From NCBI GenBank assembly GCA_965203865.1, contig OZ241916.1, positions 1,240,001-1,304,000 on the forward strand: a stretch of 64,000 nucleotides of DNA, written 5' to 3'. Below, one piece after another: positions 35,397-45,700 of the stretch. Each line of letters opens with the position of its first letter. The first letter of the stretch is position 1. Both the position numbers and the translations under genes were made by a program. The notes under the pieces are model-generated. The model had not been told where the DNA came from. It searched no databases and was given only the letters and a program-made list of their open reading frames with translations. Source of the stretch: G965200765 sp965203865. GTDB taxonomy: Bacteria; Pseudomonadota; Gammaproteobacteria; Arenicellales; JAJDZL01.

Positions 35397-38300
35397 TTAT
35401 TCAGGTGTTCCGAATCCACCACCGCCTGGAGTTTCAATTACGAAAATATCATTAATATTCATCTCAGTCCGGTCAGTTGACCCTAGTTTTTCAACAGAGC
35501 CATCTGCACGGATAACGTAATTGTTTCCTGTGCTGCCTGGGTTGCCTCCGGCGACCCCGTACGGCGGGATTTTCCGATGTCCTGACAGAATTGCGGATGT
35601 CATGGGCTCCAGGAATCTTATTTTTCTTACTGCACCGTTTCCGCCATTGAATTTTCCATAACCACCACTATTGGCGCGAATTGAAAAGCTTTCCAGTCGA
35701 ACCGGGAATCTCCATTCCAGAATTTCCGGGTCAGTCAACTTGGCATTCGTCATGTGGGTATGCACGGCATCACATCCGGGAAAATCCGAACCTGCACCCG
35801 AGCCGCCGCAAATTGTCTCGTAGTATTGATACTTTTCATTTCCGAAGGTGAAATTGTTCATGGTTCCCTGAGCAGCGGCAAGAACCCCAAGAGCTCCGTA
35901 CAAGGCATCTGTGATGTACTGCGATGTTTCAACATTTCCGGCAACTACTGCGGCGGGATACACAGGTTTCAACATGCAGCCGTCGGGTATGACGATTTCT
36001 ATTGGCTTCAGGCAACCTTCATTCATGGGTATTACATCGTCTACAAGCGTACGGAATACATACATCACAGCCGCGCGTGCAACTGAGGAGGGCGCATTGA
36101 AATTGCTTTCCTGTTGTTCGGAGGTGCCAGTAAAATCAACTACTGCTGTCTGTGCTTCACTGTTGAACGAGACAGCAACTTGAATCGCAGTACCATCATC
36201 CATTTCGTAGCGAAAACTTCCATTCCGCAATACTTTCAAAACTCGCTTTACTGACCCTTCGGCATTGTCTTGAACATGCTTCATGTATGCATTGACAACA
36301 TCCAGCCCAAAATGATCAACCATGGACTTCAATTCTTGTACGCCTTTTTCATTTGCTGCAACTTGTGCACGAATATCCGCCAAATTCTGGTCTACGTTTC
36401 TCACTGGATAACTTGCGCCTTCAAGAAGAGACCGAATTGCCTTTTCCAGAAATTTTCCCTGGTCAATAAGTTGAACATCATCAATTAGCACACCTTCTTC
36501 TTCAATAACATGACTGTCAGGCGGCATCGACCCTGGTGTAATACCACCGATGTCCGCATGATGGCCCCGCGAAGCAACATAAAACAAAATTCTATTTCCG
36601 GTTGGCTCAAATACAGGAGTGATTACTGTGATGTCGGGCAAGTGTGTTCCGCCGTTGTAGGGGTTGTTCAATATAAATGAATCTCCCGGTTTCACGCTAT
36701 TTCTACGGTTATTGATGATTGTTTTGACTGATTCACTCATTGAACCAAGATGAACTGGCATGTGAGGAGCATTTGCCACTAAATCACCATATTGGTCAAA
36801 AACAGCGCAGGAAAAGTCAAGCCTCTCCTTTATATTGACTGAATATGCGGTGTTTTCGAGTGCCGCACCCATTTGCTCCGCAATCGACATGAAGAGATTG
36901 TTGAAGACTTCAAGCATCACCGGGTCTGCATCTGTGCCCACAACCGTATGCTTTGGGCGAGGGGCTACTCGGGACAGCACTAAATGATTGAATTTTGTAG
37001 TTTTCAGTTGCCAGCCTGGTTCGACAACTGTGGTGCCAGTTGTTTCTATTATTATTGCCGGGCCGTCCAGAATATCTCCCGGTAGCAGGTCTTCACGCTT
37101 GTATACATTGGCACTTCGAAATTCGCCTGATATGTATATTTGAACCGTATCCATGGGTGATAGCGGAGTTTGCCGAGCAACAACCTCCCGTTCCAATTCA
37201 GGTGCAATATCAGCATGGCCAATTGCTTCAACAGATATCGCCTCGACAATTACGGGCTTTTCAGGCATGGCGAACCCGAATCGTTGCATATGTGTTGATT
37301 CAAACTGTTCGCGGATTGAATTGTGGTCGGCAAAGTCAACAATCATGGCGGCATCTGTGCCGTCGTAGCGAACATGCACTCTTTGTTTTACAGAAATCCG
37401 GTCTTCGTCAATATTCTGATTCCGAATACTGTCTTTTGCTTTTTCTGTCAATTTGCAATAATTTTGATGGAGCGTATCCGTTAATTCGCCAGACAATTTG
37501 TTTTCCACAGCTTCTTCAAGCAGTGTACGAATATCGGCAAGACCGATTCCATAGGCGGACAGAACACCGGCATAGGGGTGAATAAAAACCCTGTCAACTC
37601 CAAGTGCATCTGCGACCAGGCAGGCATGCTGACCGCCTGCGCCGCCAAAGGAGCAAAGCGTGTATTCTGTAATGTCGTAGCCTCTTTGAACAGAAATTTT
37701 CTTGATTGCATTGGCCATATTGTCCACTGCGATCTTCAGGAAACCCTCTGCAACTCCATGCGCGGAGCGCCGGTTGCCCGTAGATTGGTGGATGAGTTCA
37801 GAGAATTGATTGAACTTGTTCTTGACTATTTCTGAATCCAGCGGCAGATTTCTGTCTGTTCCGAAGATTTTTGGAAAGTGGGCCGGCTGGAGTTTTCCGA
37901 GCATTACGTTGCAGTCGGTAATCGTCAGCGGACCATTTCGTCGATAGCATGCAGGGCCAGGATTTGCCCCGGCAGAATCCGGTCCAACCCGATATTTGAG
38001 TCCGTCAAAATGGAGTATTGAACCACCGCCTGCTGCCACAGTATGGATTCGCATGATGGGAGAACGTATCCGTACTCCTGCTACGTAAGTGTCGTAGGCG
38101 CGTTCATATTCGCCTGCATAGTGTGATACGTCTGTGGATGTTCCCCCCATATCGAAAGCAATGATTTTGTCGAATCCAGCTATCTTGCTTGTTTCAACTG
38201 CCCCTACAATCCCGCCCGCAGGGCCTGACAATATGCTGTCTTTGCCATGAAACAGCTTTGCATCTGTCAAACCTCCATTGGACTGCATGAACATCAAGCG

Positions 38301-39008
38301 AACCTTTTTCAATTCAGATGCAATTTCTGCAATGTATCTTCCGAGGACAGGGGACAGGTATGCATCGACTACCGTAGTATCACCTCGACTGATAAACTTC
38401 ATCAACGGGCTGATTTCATGAGAAACAGAAACCTGTGTAAATCCAATATCCCGTGCAATTTCTCCAACTATTCTCTCGTGCTCATGAAATCTGTATCCAT
38501 GCATAAAAACAATTGCACAAGAACGAATGCCAGAGTTGTAGACATTTTGAAGTTTTTCTCTGGCTTCAGTACGGTTTAGTGAAACAATTTCTTCTCCATT
38601 TGCACCGTGCCGCTGGTCAATTTCAACAATTTTGTCATACAGCATGTCGGGTAGCACAATATGTCTGGAAAACAAATCGGGTCGCGCTTGATATCCGATT
38701 CGCAACGCATCGCGAAATCCCTTGGTTGTTACCAGCACACAAGGTTCACCTTTTCTTTCAAGCAGGGCGTTAGTTGCAACTGTTGTCCCCATCTTGACGG
38801 CATTGATTTGGTGAGTATCTATGCCGGATGACGATGCTTGCATCAAATCGCGAATCCCTTGAAGTGAAGCATCCTTATAATGTTCAGGATTATCAGAAAG
38901 AAGTTTATGCGTAACAAGGTTTCCGTCCGGCATTCTGGCGATGATATCGGTGAAAGTGCCGCCGCGGTCAATCCAAAATTGCCATTGTTCGGGAATTTGC
39001 GTATTCAT
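35397..39008 (-). CDS. 5-oxoprolinase / hydantoinase, fused HyuA-HyuB
   Basis: This 1203-residue protein fuses the HyuA-type ATPase half (about 1-690) and the HyuB-type half (about 700-1203), as in eukaryotic and many bacterial ATP-dependent 5-oxoprolinases. The N-terminus WQFWIDRGGTFTDIIARMPD (about 9-28) is the typical oxoprolinase start with the DRGGTFTD phosphate-binding loop. IAFDMGGTSTDVS (about 284-296) is the second ATPase motif. The HyuB half carries DFSCAVFDQYGDLVANAPHMPVHLG-type text (about 765-790) and HADIGG (about 850-855). It would hydrolyse 5-oxoproline to glutamate, or act on hydantoin-like rings. Length and fusion favour 5-oxoprolinase. It appears to be a single-gene unit between aceA and ampD. 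Confidence 0.88.
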   Translation of the reverse strand: MNTQIPEQWQFWIDRGGTFTDIIARMPDGNLVTHKLLSDNPEHYKDASLQGIRDLMQASSSGIDTHQINAVKMGTTVATNALLERKGEPCVLVTTKGFRDALRIGYQARPDLFSRHIVLPDMLYDKIVEIDQRHGANGEEIVSLNRTEAREKLQNVYNSGIRSCAIVFMHGYRFHEHERIVGEIARDIGFTQVSVSHEISPLMKFISRGDTTVVDAYLSPVLGRYIAEIASELKKVRLMFMQSNGGLTDAKLFHGKDSILSGPAGGIVGAVETSKIAGFDKIIAFDMGGTSTDVSHYAGEYERAYDTYVAGVRIRSPIMRIHTVAAGGGSILHFDGLKYRVGPDSAGANPGPACYRRNGPLTITDCNVMLGKLQPAHFPKIFGTDRNLPLDSEIVKNKFNQFSELIHQSTGNRRSAHGVAEGFLKIAVDNMANAIKKISVQRGYDITEYTLCSFGGAGGQHACLVADALGVDRVFIHPYAGVLSAYGIGLADIRTLLEEAVENKLSGELTDTLHQNYCKLTEKAKDSIRNQNIDEDRISVKQRVHVRYDGTDAAMIVDFADHNSIREQFESTHMQRFGFAMPEKPVIVEAISVEAIGHADIAPELEREVVARQTPLSPMDTVQIYISGEFRSANVYKREDLLPGDILDGPAIIIETTGTTVVEPGWQLKTTKFNHLVLSRVAPRPKHTVVGTDADPVMLEVFNNLFMSIAEQMGAALENTAYSVNIKERLDFSCAVFDQYGDLVANAPHMPVHLGSMSESVKTIINNRRNSVKPGDSFILNNPYNGGTHLPDITVITPVFEPTGNRILFYVASRGHHADIGGITPGSMPPDSHVIEEEGVLIDDVQLIDQGKFLEKAIRSLLEGASYPVRNVDQNLADIRAQVAANEKGVQELKSMVDHFGLDVVNAYMKHVQDNAEGSVKRVLKVLRNGSFRYEMDDGTAIQVAVSFNSEAQTAVVDFTGTSEQQESNFNAPSSVARAAVMYVFRTLVDDVIPMNEGCLKPIEIVIPDGCMLKPVYPAAVVAGNVETSQYITDALYGALGVLAAAQGTMNNFTFGNEKYQYYETICGGSGAGSDFPGCDAVHTHMTNAKLTDPEILEWRFPVRLESFSIRANSGGYGKFNGGNGAVRKIRFLEPMTSAILSGHRKIPPYGVAGGNPGSTGNNYVIRADGSVEKLGSTDRTEMNINDIFVIETPGGGGFGTPE

Positions 39009-39093
39009 TCTTGGTGTAATTGCTGTAGCATGGTTTGCAGAAAGATTTTAGAGTATAGACGTTGCATGTTGCGATTCGATTTTTTCAAATTCA

Positions 39094-39630
39094 ATGAAGA
39101 TTAATTCTGAAACTGGATTCGTGGCGGGTATTTTACATGACCCGTCACCAAACTTTAACATGCGTCCGGAAAATTCAGCGCCAGAGGTCATCATAATTCA
39201 CGCAATCGCCTTGCCACCGGGAACGTATGGCGGAACTGAGATTCAGGATTTGTTTTGCAATCGTTTGGATTTCGATGGGCATCCGTATTTTAACCAACTG
39301 AGGGAATTGCGGGTGTCGGCGCATTTTTTAATTCGCAGGGACGGTCAGTGCATCCAGTTTGTCTCATTGCATAATCGTGCGTGGCATGCAGGAAAGTCGT
39401 TTTGTCTCGGACGAGAGAACGTCAATGATTTTTCAATCGGGATTGAACTGGAAGGCTGTGATGGCGATATATTTACTGAAATGCAATATGAAACTCTGGA
39501 TAAATTAATCGCTGTATTGCTGGCGGAATACCCGCTTATCAACCGACAGAAAATTTTCGGTCATTCTGAAATTGCACCAGAGAGAAAAACTGACCCCGGA
39601 CCAAATTTCGACTGGAGTCGAGTACGTTAG
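39094..39630 (+). CDS. ampD: 1,6-anhydro-N-acetylmuramyl-L-alanine amidase
   Basis: AmpD is a cytoplasmic zinc amidase that recycles peptidoglycan by removing the stem peptide from anhydro-muropeptides. The 178-residue protein has no signal peptide and opens with SPNFNMRP (about 18-25), the usual AmpD start. Zinc ligands appear as His36 (IIIHAIALPPG), His157 (FGHSEIAPERKTDPGP) and Asp167, with catalytic Glu118 in SIGIELEG and Lys165. WHAGKS (about 97-102) is also family-typical. It is divergent from the oxoprolinase and has no ampE neighbour. Confidence 0.95.
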   Translation: MKINSETGFVAGILHDPSPNFNMRPENSAPEVIIIHAIALPPGTYGGTEIQDLFCNRLDFDGHPYFNQLRELRVSAHFLIRRDGQCIQFVSLHNRAWHAGKSFCLGRENVNDFSIGIELEGCDGDIFTEMQYETLDKLIAVLLAEYPLINRQKIFGHSEIAPERKTDPGPNFDWSRVR

Positions 39631-39684
39631 GAACGGTATTCTGAACCCAATCCCGTTGCATCAACAATCTTGCTGAGTGTCATT

Positions 39685-40242
39685 CTACTTCCTTTTGACT
39701 CGCTCATGCTGCCACAAAACATCTGAAACACCTTCTTTTGAGTTAAGATAGCGGGCCATGACAAAAAGCAAGTCAGACAATCGATTTAGGTATTGACGAG
39801 ATATATCCGATACTTGTTCTTCTGATGCTAGAGTATGAACACGACGTTCTGCTCTTCGACAAATGCTGCGGGACATGTGGCAATGCGATGCAGCTGCTGT
39901 TCCGCCCGGCAGGATAAACTCCTTTAGCGGACTGAGTTTGCTGTTCATGAAATCAAGTGTATCTTCCAGAAATCTGGTTTCTTCTTCTGTGACCAAAGAA
40001 TAGCCCGGGATGCTGATTTCACCGCCAATATTGAACAGTGTATGCTGAATACCAATCAAGCATTCTCTGATGTCGTTTGGCAGATTACTGAGTAATATAA
40101 TACCAATTGAACTGTTCAATTCGTCAACAGCACCCATGGCTTCTACGCGAGGCGAATCTTTTGGTACTCGACTTCCGTCTCCAAGACCAGTCGTACCGTC
40201 GTCTCCTGTTTTTGTATAGATTTTTGAAAGGCGATTTCCCAT
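39685..40242 (-). CDS. Cob(I)yrinic acid a,c-diamide adenosyltransferase, PduO type
   Basis: This 185-residue protein transfers adenosyl from ATP to cob(I)alamin, making coenzyme B12. The PduO-type ATP-binding N-terminus IYTKTGDDGTTGLGDGSRV (about 8-26) is clear. AMGAVDELNSSIG (about 35-47), FILPGGTAAASHCHMSRSICRRAERR (about 108-133, with the Arg residues that bind ATP) and LNRLSDLLFVMARY (about 152-165) also fit the family; the Cys within that segment replaces a variable position. A role in supplying cofactor for the MttB-linked corrinoid pathway is possible, but MttB corrinoids are not adenosylated, so a B12 mutase elsewhere is more likely. Confidence 0.92.
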   Translation of the reverse strand: MGNRLSKIYTKTGDDGTTGLGDGSRVPKDSPRVEAMGAVDELNSSIGIILLSNLPNDIRECLIGIQHTLFNIGGEISIPGYSLVTEEETRFLEDTLDFMNSKLSPLKEFILPGGTAAASHCHMSRSICRRAERRVHTLASEEQVSDISRQYLNRLSDLLFVMARYLNSKEGVSDVLWQHERVKRK

Positions 40243-40469
40243 TTATCTGATGTAGTGAGTGGTAATGTGCAAAGCTAGATTTTACTAATTTATTGTAAAT
40301 ATCAATTGCAGAGTTTTATTAATCAGCTCCAAACTCTGCTATTCGTATCAATTTCAATTTTTAATATGAAATCCAAATACAAGTGATCAGGGTGTTATTG
40401 AATTTCAGTGAATCTTGAAAATTGAATAAAGAGCGTGCTCTTGTATTCGGCGTATATTAGCAGAGTCAA

Positions 40470-41374
40470 ATGGCATCGCAGTGCCTTGTAAACGACTCAG
40501 TAGAGTCGTTGCTGAAAAAATATCCGGGGGACTCACTATCATTTTTGTTGCTCGCTTTGTGCATAGCAGAACAGGGACGTGCGCCCGTATCGAAAATTGA
40601 AGTTCAGGAACAGGCTACTTCAAGCCCGGTTACCACCTATAAAGGCAGAACCGCGGTTGTGAAGAAAGGAGACAATCGGTATTCAATCTCGTTTGAAGCC
40701 GGATTCAACTGGCACGACATAGCCGAATGGAACAATATTGAAGGTCCAGATTACACGATTTATCCAAATCAAATCATCAAGTTGTATCCGCCGACTGCCA
40801 CGGCCGTGCAGACAACTGAATCAGAAGCGATTCACACATCGCCCGTGTCATCGGAACCAGCCGACAATCAAAGCACCGCTTCAACTACTGGAACATCTTC
40901 AATGTCCCCTACGGCTGCCGCCTCAAGTACAAGCAGTATTGTATCGGTATCCAACAACGCGGCTATTACCGGTGAAGTTGTTGGAATATCAAGCGGTGGT
41001 TCAAGCCTGTCAAAGTGGATTTGGCCGACAAAAGAAAGAGTGGTGCAAAATTTTTCCGTCGACCAAAAACAAAACGGCATTGAAATTGCAGGAGAAATGG
41101 GAGAACCGGTCAGAGTTAGCGCCTCTGGCAAAGTAGTATATTACGGTACCGGATTGCAAGGCTACGACAACTAGTGATTGTCCAGCATGACAAGAATTTA
41201 ATCAGTGCTTATACGCATAATTCAAAACTGGTGGTGAAGGAAGGTGACCAGGTCAGGCAGGGACAAAAGATTGCGGAAATGAGCAACACAGACACCGATC
41301 GAGTCAAGTTGCATTTTGAAATCAGATTGAACGGTAAACCGGTCGACTCGCGTCGTTATCTTCCAAAGTCGTAG
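40470..41374 (+). pseudogene. nlpD: NlpD-like LysM/M23 lipoprotein, frameshifted
   Basis: The two reading frames 40470-41174 and 41174-41374 together code for an NlpD/EnvC-type protein of about 301 residues. NlpD activates the septal amidase AmiC in E. coli. The first part has a hydrophobic segment with LLLALC (Cys31), a non-canonical lipobox with Leu at -1, a LysM domain (about 55-105: VKKGDNRYSI...IYPNQIIKL) and a low-complexity Ser/Thr linker. The M23 domain starts at WIWPTKERVVQNF. The frame breaks at GLQGYDN/stop; inserting one base so that AAC TAG TGA becomes AAC CTA GTG restores GYDNLVIVQHDK, the expected motif, and the second frame runs to HFEIRLNGKPVDSRRYLP. A one-base deletion or a sequencing error is equally possible. 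NlpD lacks the M23 zinc His in general, so it would be a regulator. Confidence 0.8.
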
Positions 41375-41437
41375 GTTGCTCAAGGCTTAAGCTTGGGAGA
41401 GTCGATTCCAATCCGGAGTGAAACAGAGCGCTTTTCG

Positions 41438-41782
41438 TTACTCTTCGGATTTCAGAAGCAGTGCAACTACCGTATTTCGTCCATCACCAACCAGAACATT
41501 GTAGGTTCTGCAAGCGGCATCTGAATCCATTGCCTCAAATCCGAATTTTTGCTGTCGGGTCGGTTGCAGAAGTTCAGGCGATGGCATGCGAAGTGTTCCT
41601 CCCGTGCCTGGAATTACGATTTCTGCATCAAACTCTGCCAACCGCTGGAAGTCGCTGATTTTCAAATCGTCGAAGTATTGCGGCGACCAGTCATCAATGA
41701 TTTTATCAGCAGACACGACAATGCTTCTTTTGTAGTGTTGCTCATTGACAATGAAGCCGCAGGACTTGTTTGATTGGACCAA
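41438..41782 (-). CDS. Mth938-like domain protein
   Basis: This 114-residue protein matches the Mth938-like / DUF498 group found in proteobacteria (COG3737), related to the mitochondrial complex I assembly factor NDUFAF3. Motifs are CGFIVNEQHYKRSIVV (about 8-23), IVIPGTGGTLRMPSPEL (about 55-71) and MDSDAACRTYNVLVGDGRNTVVALL (about 83-107), all typical. Many relatives have 10-15 more residues before FIVN, so the start may lie slightly further out or the N-terminus may be trimmed by the adjacent insertion debris. Biochemical function is unknown. It is convergent with the nlpD-like gene. Confidence 0.8.
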   Translation of the reverse strand: MVQSNKSCGFIVNEQHYKRSIVVSADKIIDDWSPQYFDDLKISDFQRLAEFDAEIVIPGTGGTLRMPSPELLQPTRQQKFGFEAMDSDAACRTYNVLVGDGRNTVVALLLKSEE

Positions 41783-41954
41783 ATTTGCTCCACCACTGTC
41801 TAACTAGTGCAGTTTCATGTTGTGCAATGGTTGAAATTGAACTTGTAAGTCTTTCAGTGGAGCAAAGTTATACCAGTTTCCTATGGTATTTTGCGAAACT
41901 GCATTTTGCTATTCCAAATCAGGCATTTGGACTGAATCAAGGTAGGCTTGCTTG

Positions 41955-42448
41955 AATCAGCACGACAACTGAGGTTACCGGAATCGGCGGTTGAAGCGGA
42001 ACACAAACTCGTCAGTAGCCGCAGTTACGATTTCTCATGGACTGGTGCGAACTTCTCAGCATTCAATAGGAGCCTGTCCGAAACACACCGATCGACTTGG
42101 AAAGCCGTTGTGTCGAAATCTAGCCCTTGTCAGCGCCTATCAAGCAACTGCTACAAACCGTTTGGGCAACAGCAAGCGAACAGGCTCGATATCTGTCTCG
42201 TTCGTCGGTGAAACTTGCCGACCGCACTTGGCATACTCGTGTAAATGATGGTGCTTCAATTGCCAGGACTTGTCGTGACCGCATTTTAGGCAAATGAATC
42301 CATTTTTCCAATGATGCTGGTTCAACTCTTCCAAACAGGCCTCCAGAGTTGAATACTTCTGTGTTTGTTCAAAAAATTTCCAGAATTCTGCTGTATTTGA
42401 GTTTCCCTCGCCAGCATGCTCAATCAGATGGGTACTGTAGTATTTCAA
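41955..42448 (-). pseudogene. Decayed IS1595-type transposase remnant
   Basis: The 42448-42140 frame codes for a transposase zinc-ribbon N-terminus like IS1595: ACLEELNQHHWKNGFICLKC, then GHDKSW and HEYAKCGRQVSPT. The first C-x2-C pair is kept, but the Tyr in HEYAKC sits where the second pair should have Cys (TAT for TGT), and the frame then ends. At 42013-41979 on the same strand another frame gives DEFVFRFNRRFR, the end of the DDE transposase core of this family. Between these two pieces several stops occur and most of the catalytic domain is missing. No clear terminal inverted repeats were found. It lies directly upstream of the G-tract autotransporter. Confidence 0.6.
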
Positions 42449-42557
42449 TACAAGCCTTTACAATGGTTTGACATATGCAGTCTAAATCGGTGCTGTAAAT
42501 GGAATATGCCAATCCTTGACGAACGATCATAATGAATTGATTTCAATTGAATTTCTG

Positions 42558-42704
42558 ATGAAAGGGGGGGGGGGTGAAGTGCATTGCATTTCAAATGAAT
42601 TTTGCTTGCCCGGATGGTTTATAATAATCGGACGTTTTTCTGGTCATTCGGGGCTAGGACAAGATACATATTTTGCTGTAAAAAGATTTTCAGGTACAAG
42701 CTGA
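42558..42704 (+). CDS. Short leader ORF with G11 tract, overlapping the autotransporter ATG
   Basis: A 48-codon frame starts at ATG 42558 (an in-frame TTG at 42516 could extend it), reads MKGGGGEVHC through the G11 tract and ends with TGA 42702-42704, whose last A is the first base of ATG 42704 (TGATG). With 10 Gs the frame would stop near 42617, and with 12 Gs at the TGA right after the tract, so 11 is the length that reaches the autotransporter start. There is no strong ribosome site and no known family. It could be a coupling leader or chance; I record it because of the overlap and the tract. Confidence 0.35.
   Translation: MKGGGGEVHCISNEFCLPGWFIIIGRFSGHSGLGQDTYFAVKRFSGTS
42564..42574 (+). 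repeat. Poly-G tract (11 G), leader ORF
   Basis: Eleven consecutive G residues directly follow ATGAAA of the short leader ORF. Runs of this length are prone to slipped-strand mispairing and are the classic basis of phase variation in pathogens and commensals. Confidence 0.9.
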
Positions 42705-45700
42705 TGAAATTGATATTGAAGGAGACCGAACCAATTGCATGGCTTTGCAGTCGAAAGAGTTTTGCTGTATTGGAATATAAATTAGCGAGGGGGGGGGGGC
42801 AATCTGGTGAATGTGCAGATGCCCAGTGCGTCGCACTTGGGCCTGCCCGCAGGTTGCTTGCCGCTTCGCTGCTTGTCTTGCTGGCTTTGCTGTTCCTGCA
42901 ACCGGTTGCGTTTGCCCAGCAGCGGCTGTCGCCCCAAGTATACGCAGACGAAGCGAACGGAAAGACTATTCAAATCGGTTGGCTACAAGGTTGTCCAGGT
43001 CTCACCTATACTAGTTCTGCATCGGTTTCCCACATTTCACTTAGCGGTGCCCCGGCAGGGCTCTCTGTTACCAGAGCTTCCCGTGCCATATATTCTTTTG
43101 TTGATGACGGGGATACTTATTCGTACTGGTGCCATTTGGATATTACTCTTAGTTTTACTGGAAGCGTCACATCGGATACAACTGTTAACGTTAATATGGC
43201 TCATGGTGCCATCTATCCGCTCTACTCTGGTTCTCGGAACGCTGGCTCCTTCACGATCAAGCCGACACCCAAGGGTCTGGTCACAAGCACTCCCACCAAC
43301 AGTAGCACGGTCACGGAGGCAGGCAGCCAGTCGACGTTCACAGTGAAGCTGAGGAAGGCACCGTCGGCCAATGTGACAGTCGCTGTTTCCAGCGACAACT
43401 CCACCGAGGGCAGTGTGTCGCCCAGCACGATGACTTTCACGACCACGAACTGGAACACGCCGCAGACGGTGACAGTAACGGGTGTCAGTGACAGTTTAAG
43501 CGACGGCAGCGTGAACTGGAATGTGGTGCTCAATCCGGCGTCGAGCGGGGACAGCACGTATAACGGCTTGGCCAACGTGAATGTGGCGATGACCACCACC
43601 GACGAGCCTGTCTTTTCGATCGACTCGCCGAGCGTGACGGAGGGCGACAGCAGCTCGGTGACCATGACTTTCACAGTGACGCTGAGTGCGTTGAGCTCGA
43701 CGCAGCACACGGTGAACTACGCCGTTAGCGGTACGGCGACTTCGGGGACCGACTACACGGCGGTCACCGGCACCATGCTGACATTTGCAGCGGGGACCAC
43801 GAGCCAGACGATTGCAGTGTCGGTGACGGGCGACACGGTGGCGGAGGGGAACGAGACTGTGGTGATTACGCTGAGCAATGCGTCGTCGGGCACGGCGATT
43901 ACGACGGCGGTCGGCACCGGCACGATAGTAGACGACGACTTGGAATTTTCGATTAACTCGCCGAGCGTGACGGAGGGCGACACCAGTTCGGTGAACCTGG
44001 TGTTCACAGTAACGCTGAACGCATCGGTTTCGGCTCAGCACACGGTGGACTACGCCCAAACGGGCGGTACGGCGAGTTCGGGTACCGACTACACAGCTGT
44101 TACTAGCAACACGCTGACGTTTGCGGCGGGTACGACGAGCCAGATGATTACAGTGTCGGTGAGGGGCGATACTGTGGACGAGGGGGCGAGCGAGACGGTG
44201 GTGCTCACGCTGAGCAATGCGTCGTCGGGCACGAGCATCACGACGGCGACCGGCACCGGCACGATCACGGACGATGATCCGAAATTTTCGATCAACTCGC
44301 CTACGGTGACGGAAGGCGACAGCAGTTCGGTGAACCTGGTGTTCACGGTGACGCTGAGTGCTTCGAGCACGTCGCAGTACACAGTCGACTATGCCCAGAC
44401 GGGCGGCACGGCGACCTCGGGGACCGACTACACGGCGGTCACTGCCAATACGCTGACATTTGCGGCGGGGACGACGACCCAGACGATTACGGTGTCGGTG
44501 ACGGGCGACACCACGGACGAATCGAACGAGACGGTGGTGATCACTTTGAGCAATGCGTCGACCGGCACCGGCATCGGGACGGCGACCGGCACCGGCACGA
44601 TCCGGGACAACGATCCGAAATTCTCGATCAACTCGCCGAGCGTGGTGGAAGGCGACAGCGGCTCGGCGGACCTGGTATTCACGGTGACGCTGAGTGCTTC
44701 GAGCTCGTCGCAGTTGACGGTCGACTACGCCCGGACGGGCGGCACGGCGATGTCGGGTACCGACTACACCGCGGTCGCCAGCAACACGCTGACGTTTGCG
44801 GCGAATACGACGACTCAAACGATTACGGTGTCGGTGAGGGGCGATACGGTGGACGAGGGTGCGAGCGAGACGGTGGTGCTCACATTGAGCAATGCGTCGA
44901 CCGGCACCGGCATCGGGACGGCGACCGGCACCGGCACGATCACGGACGACGATCCGAAATTCTCGATCAACTCGCCGAGCGTGACGGAAGGCGACAGCAG
45001 TTCGAAGAACATGACGTTCACAGTTTCGCTGAGTGCGGCGGGCGCATCGCAGTACACGGTCGATTTCGCTGATGCGGGAACCGGGTCGGCGACTTCGGCC
45101 GACTACACGATCAGCACTTCTAGCCCGCTGACGTTTGCGGCGGGTACGACGAGCCAGACGATTACAGTATCGGTGACGGGCGACACGCTGGACGAGGGGG
45201 CGAGCGAGACGGTGGTGATTACGCTGAGCAATGCGTCGGCCGGAACCGCCATTTCGACGGCGAGCGGCACTGGGACCATAACGGACGACGACCCGAAATT
45301 CTCGATCAATTCGCCGAGCGTGACGGAGGGCGACAGCAGCTCGGTGACCATGACGTTCACAGTGACGCTGAGTGCGGCGGGCGCGTCGCAGTACACGGTC
45401 GATTTCGCTGATGCGGGAACCGGGTCGGCGACTTCGGCCGACTACACGATCAGCACTTCTAGCCCGCTGACGTTTGCGGCGGGGACAACGACCCAGACGA
45501 TTACGGTGTCGGTGACGGGCGACACTTTGAACGAGGGGAACGAGACGGTGGTGGTTACGCTGAGCAATGCGTCGGCCGGAACCGCCATTTCAACGGCGAG
45601 CGGCACCGGCACGATAATAGACAACGACCTGGCATTTTCGATCAACTCGCCGAGCGTGGTCGAGGGCGACAGCGGCGACTCGAACAGCCTGGTTTTCACC

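Noticed and set aside
41770..42248. Plus-strand small ORFs between the Mth938-like gene and the G tracts
   Set aside because: They are antisense to transposase fragments and show no family text.
42602..42703. TTG 42602 as start of the autotransporter
   Set aside because: ATG 42704 is in frame, has a weak ribosome site at the right distance and overlaps the leader stop; the extra 34 residues have no family support.
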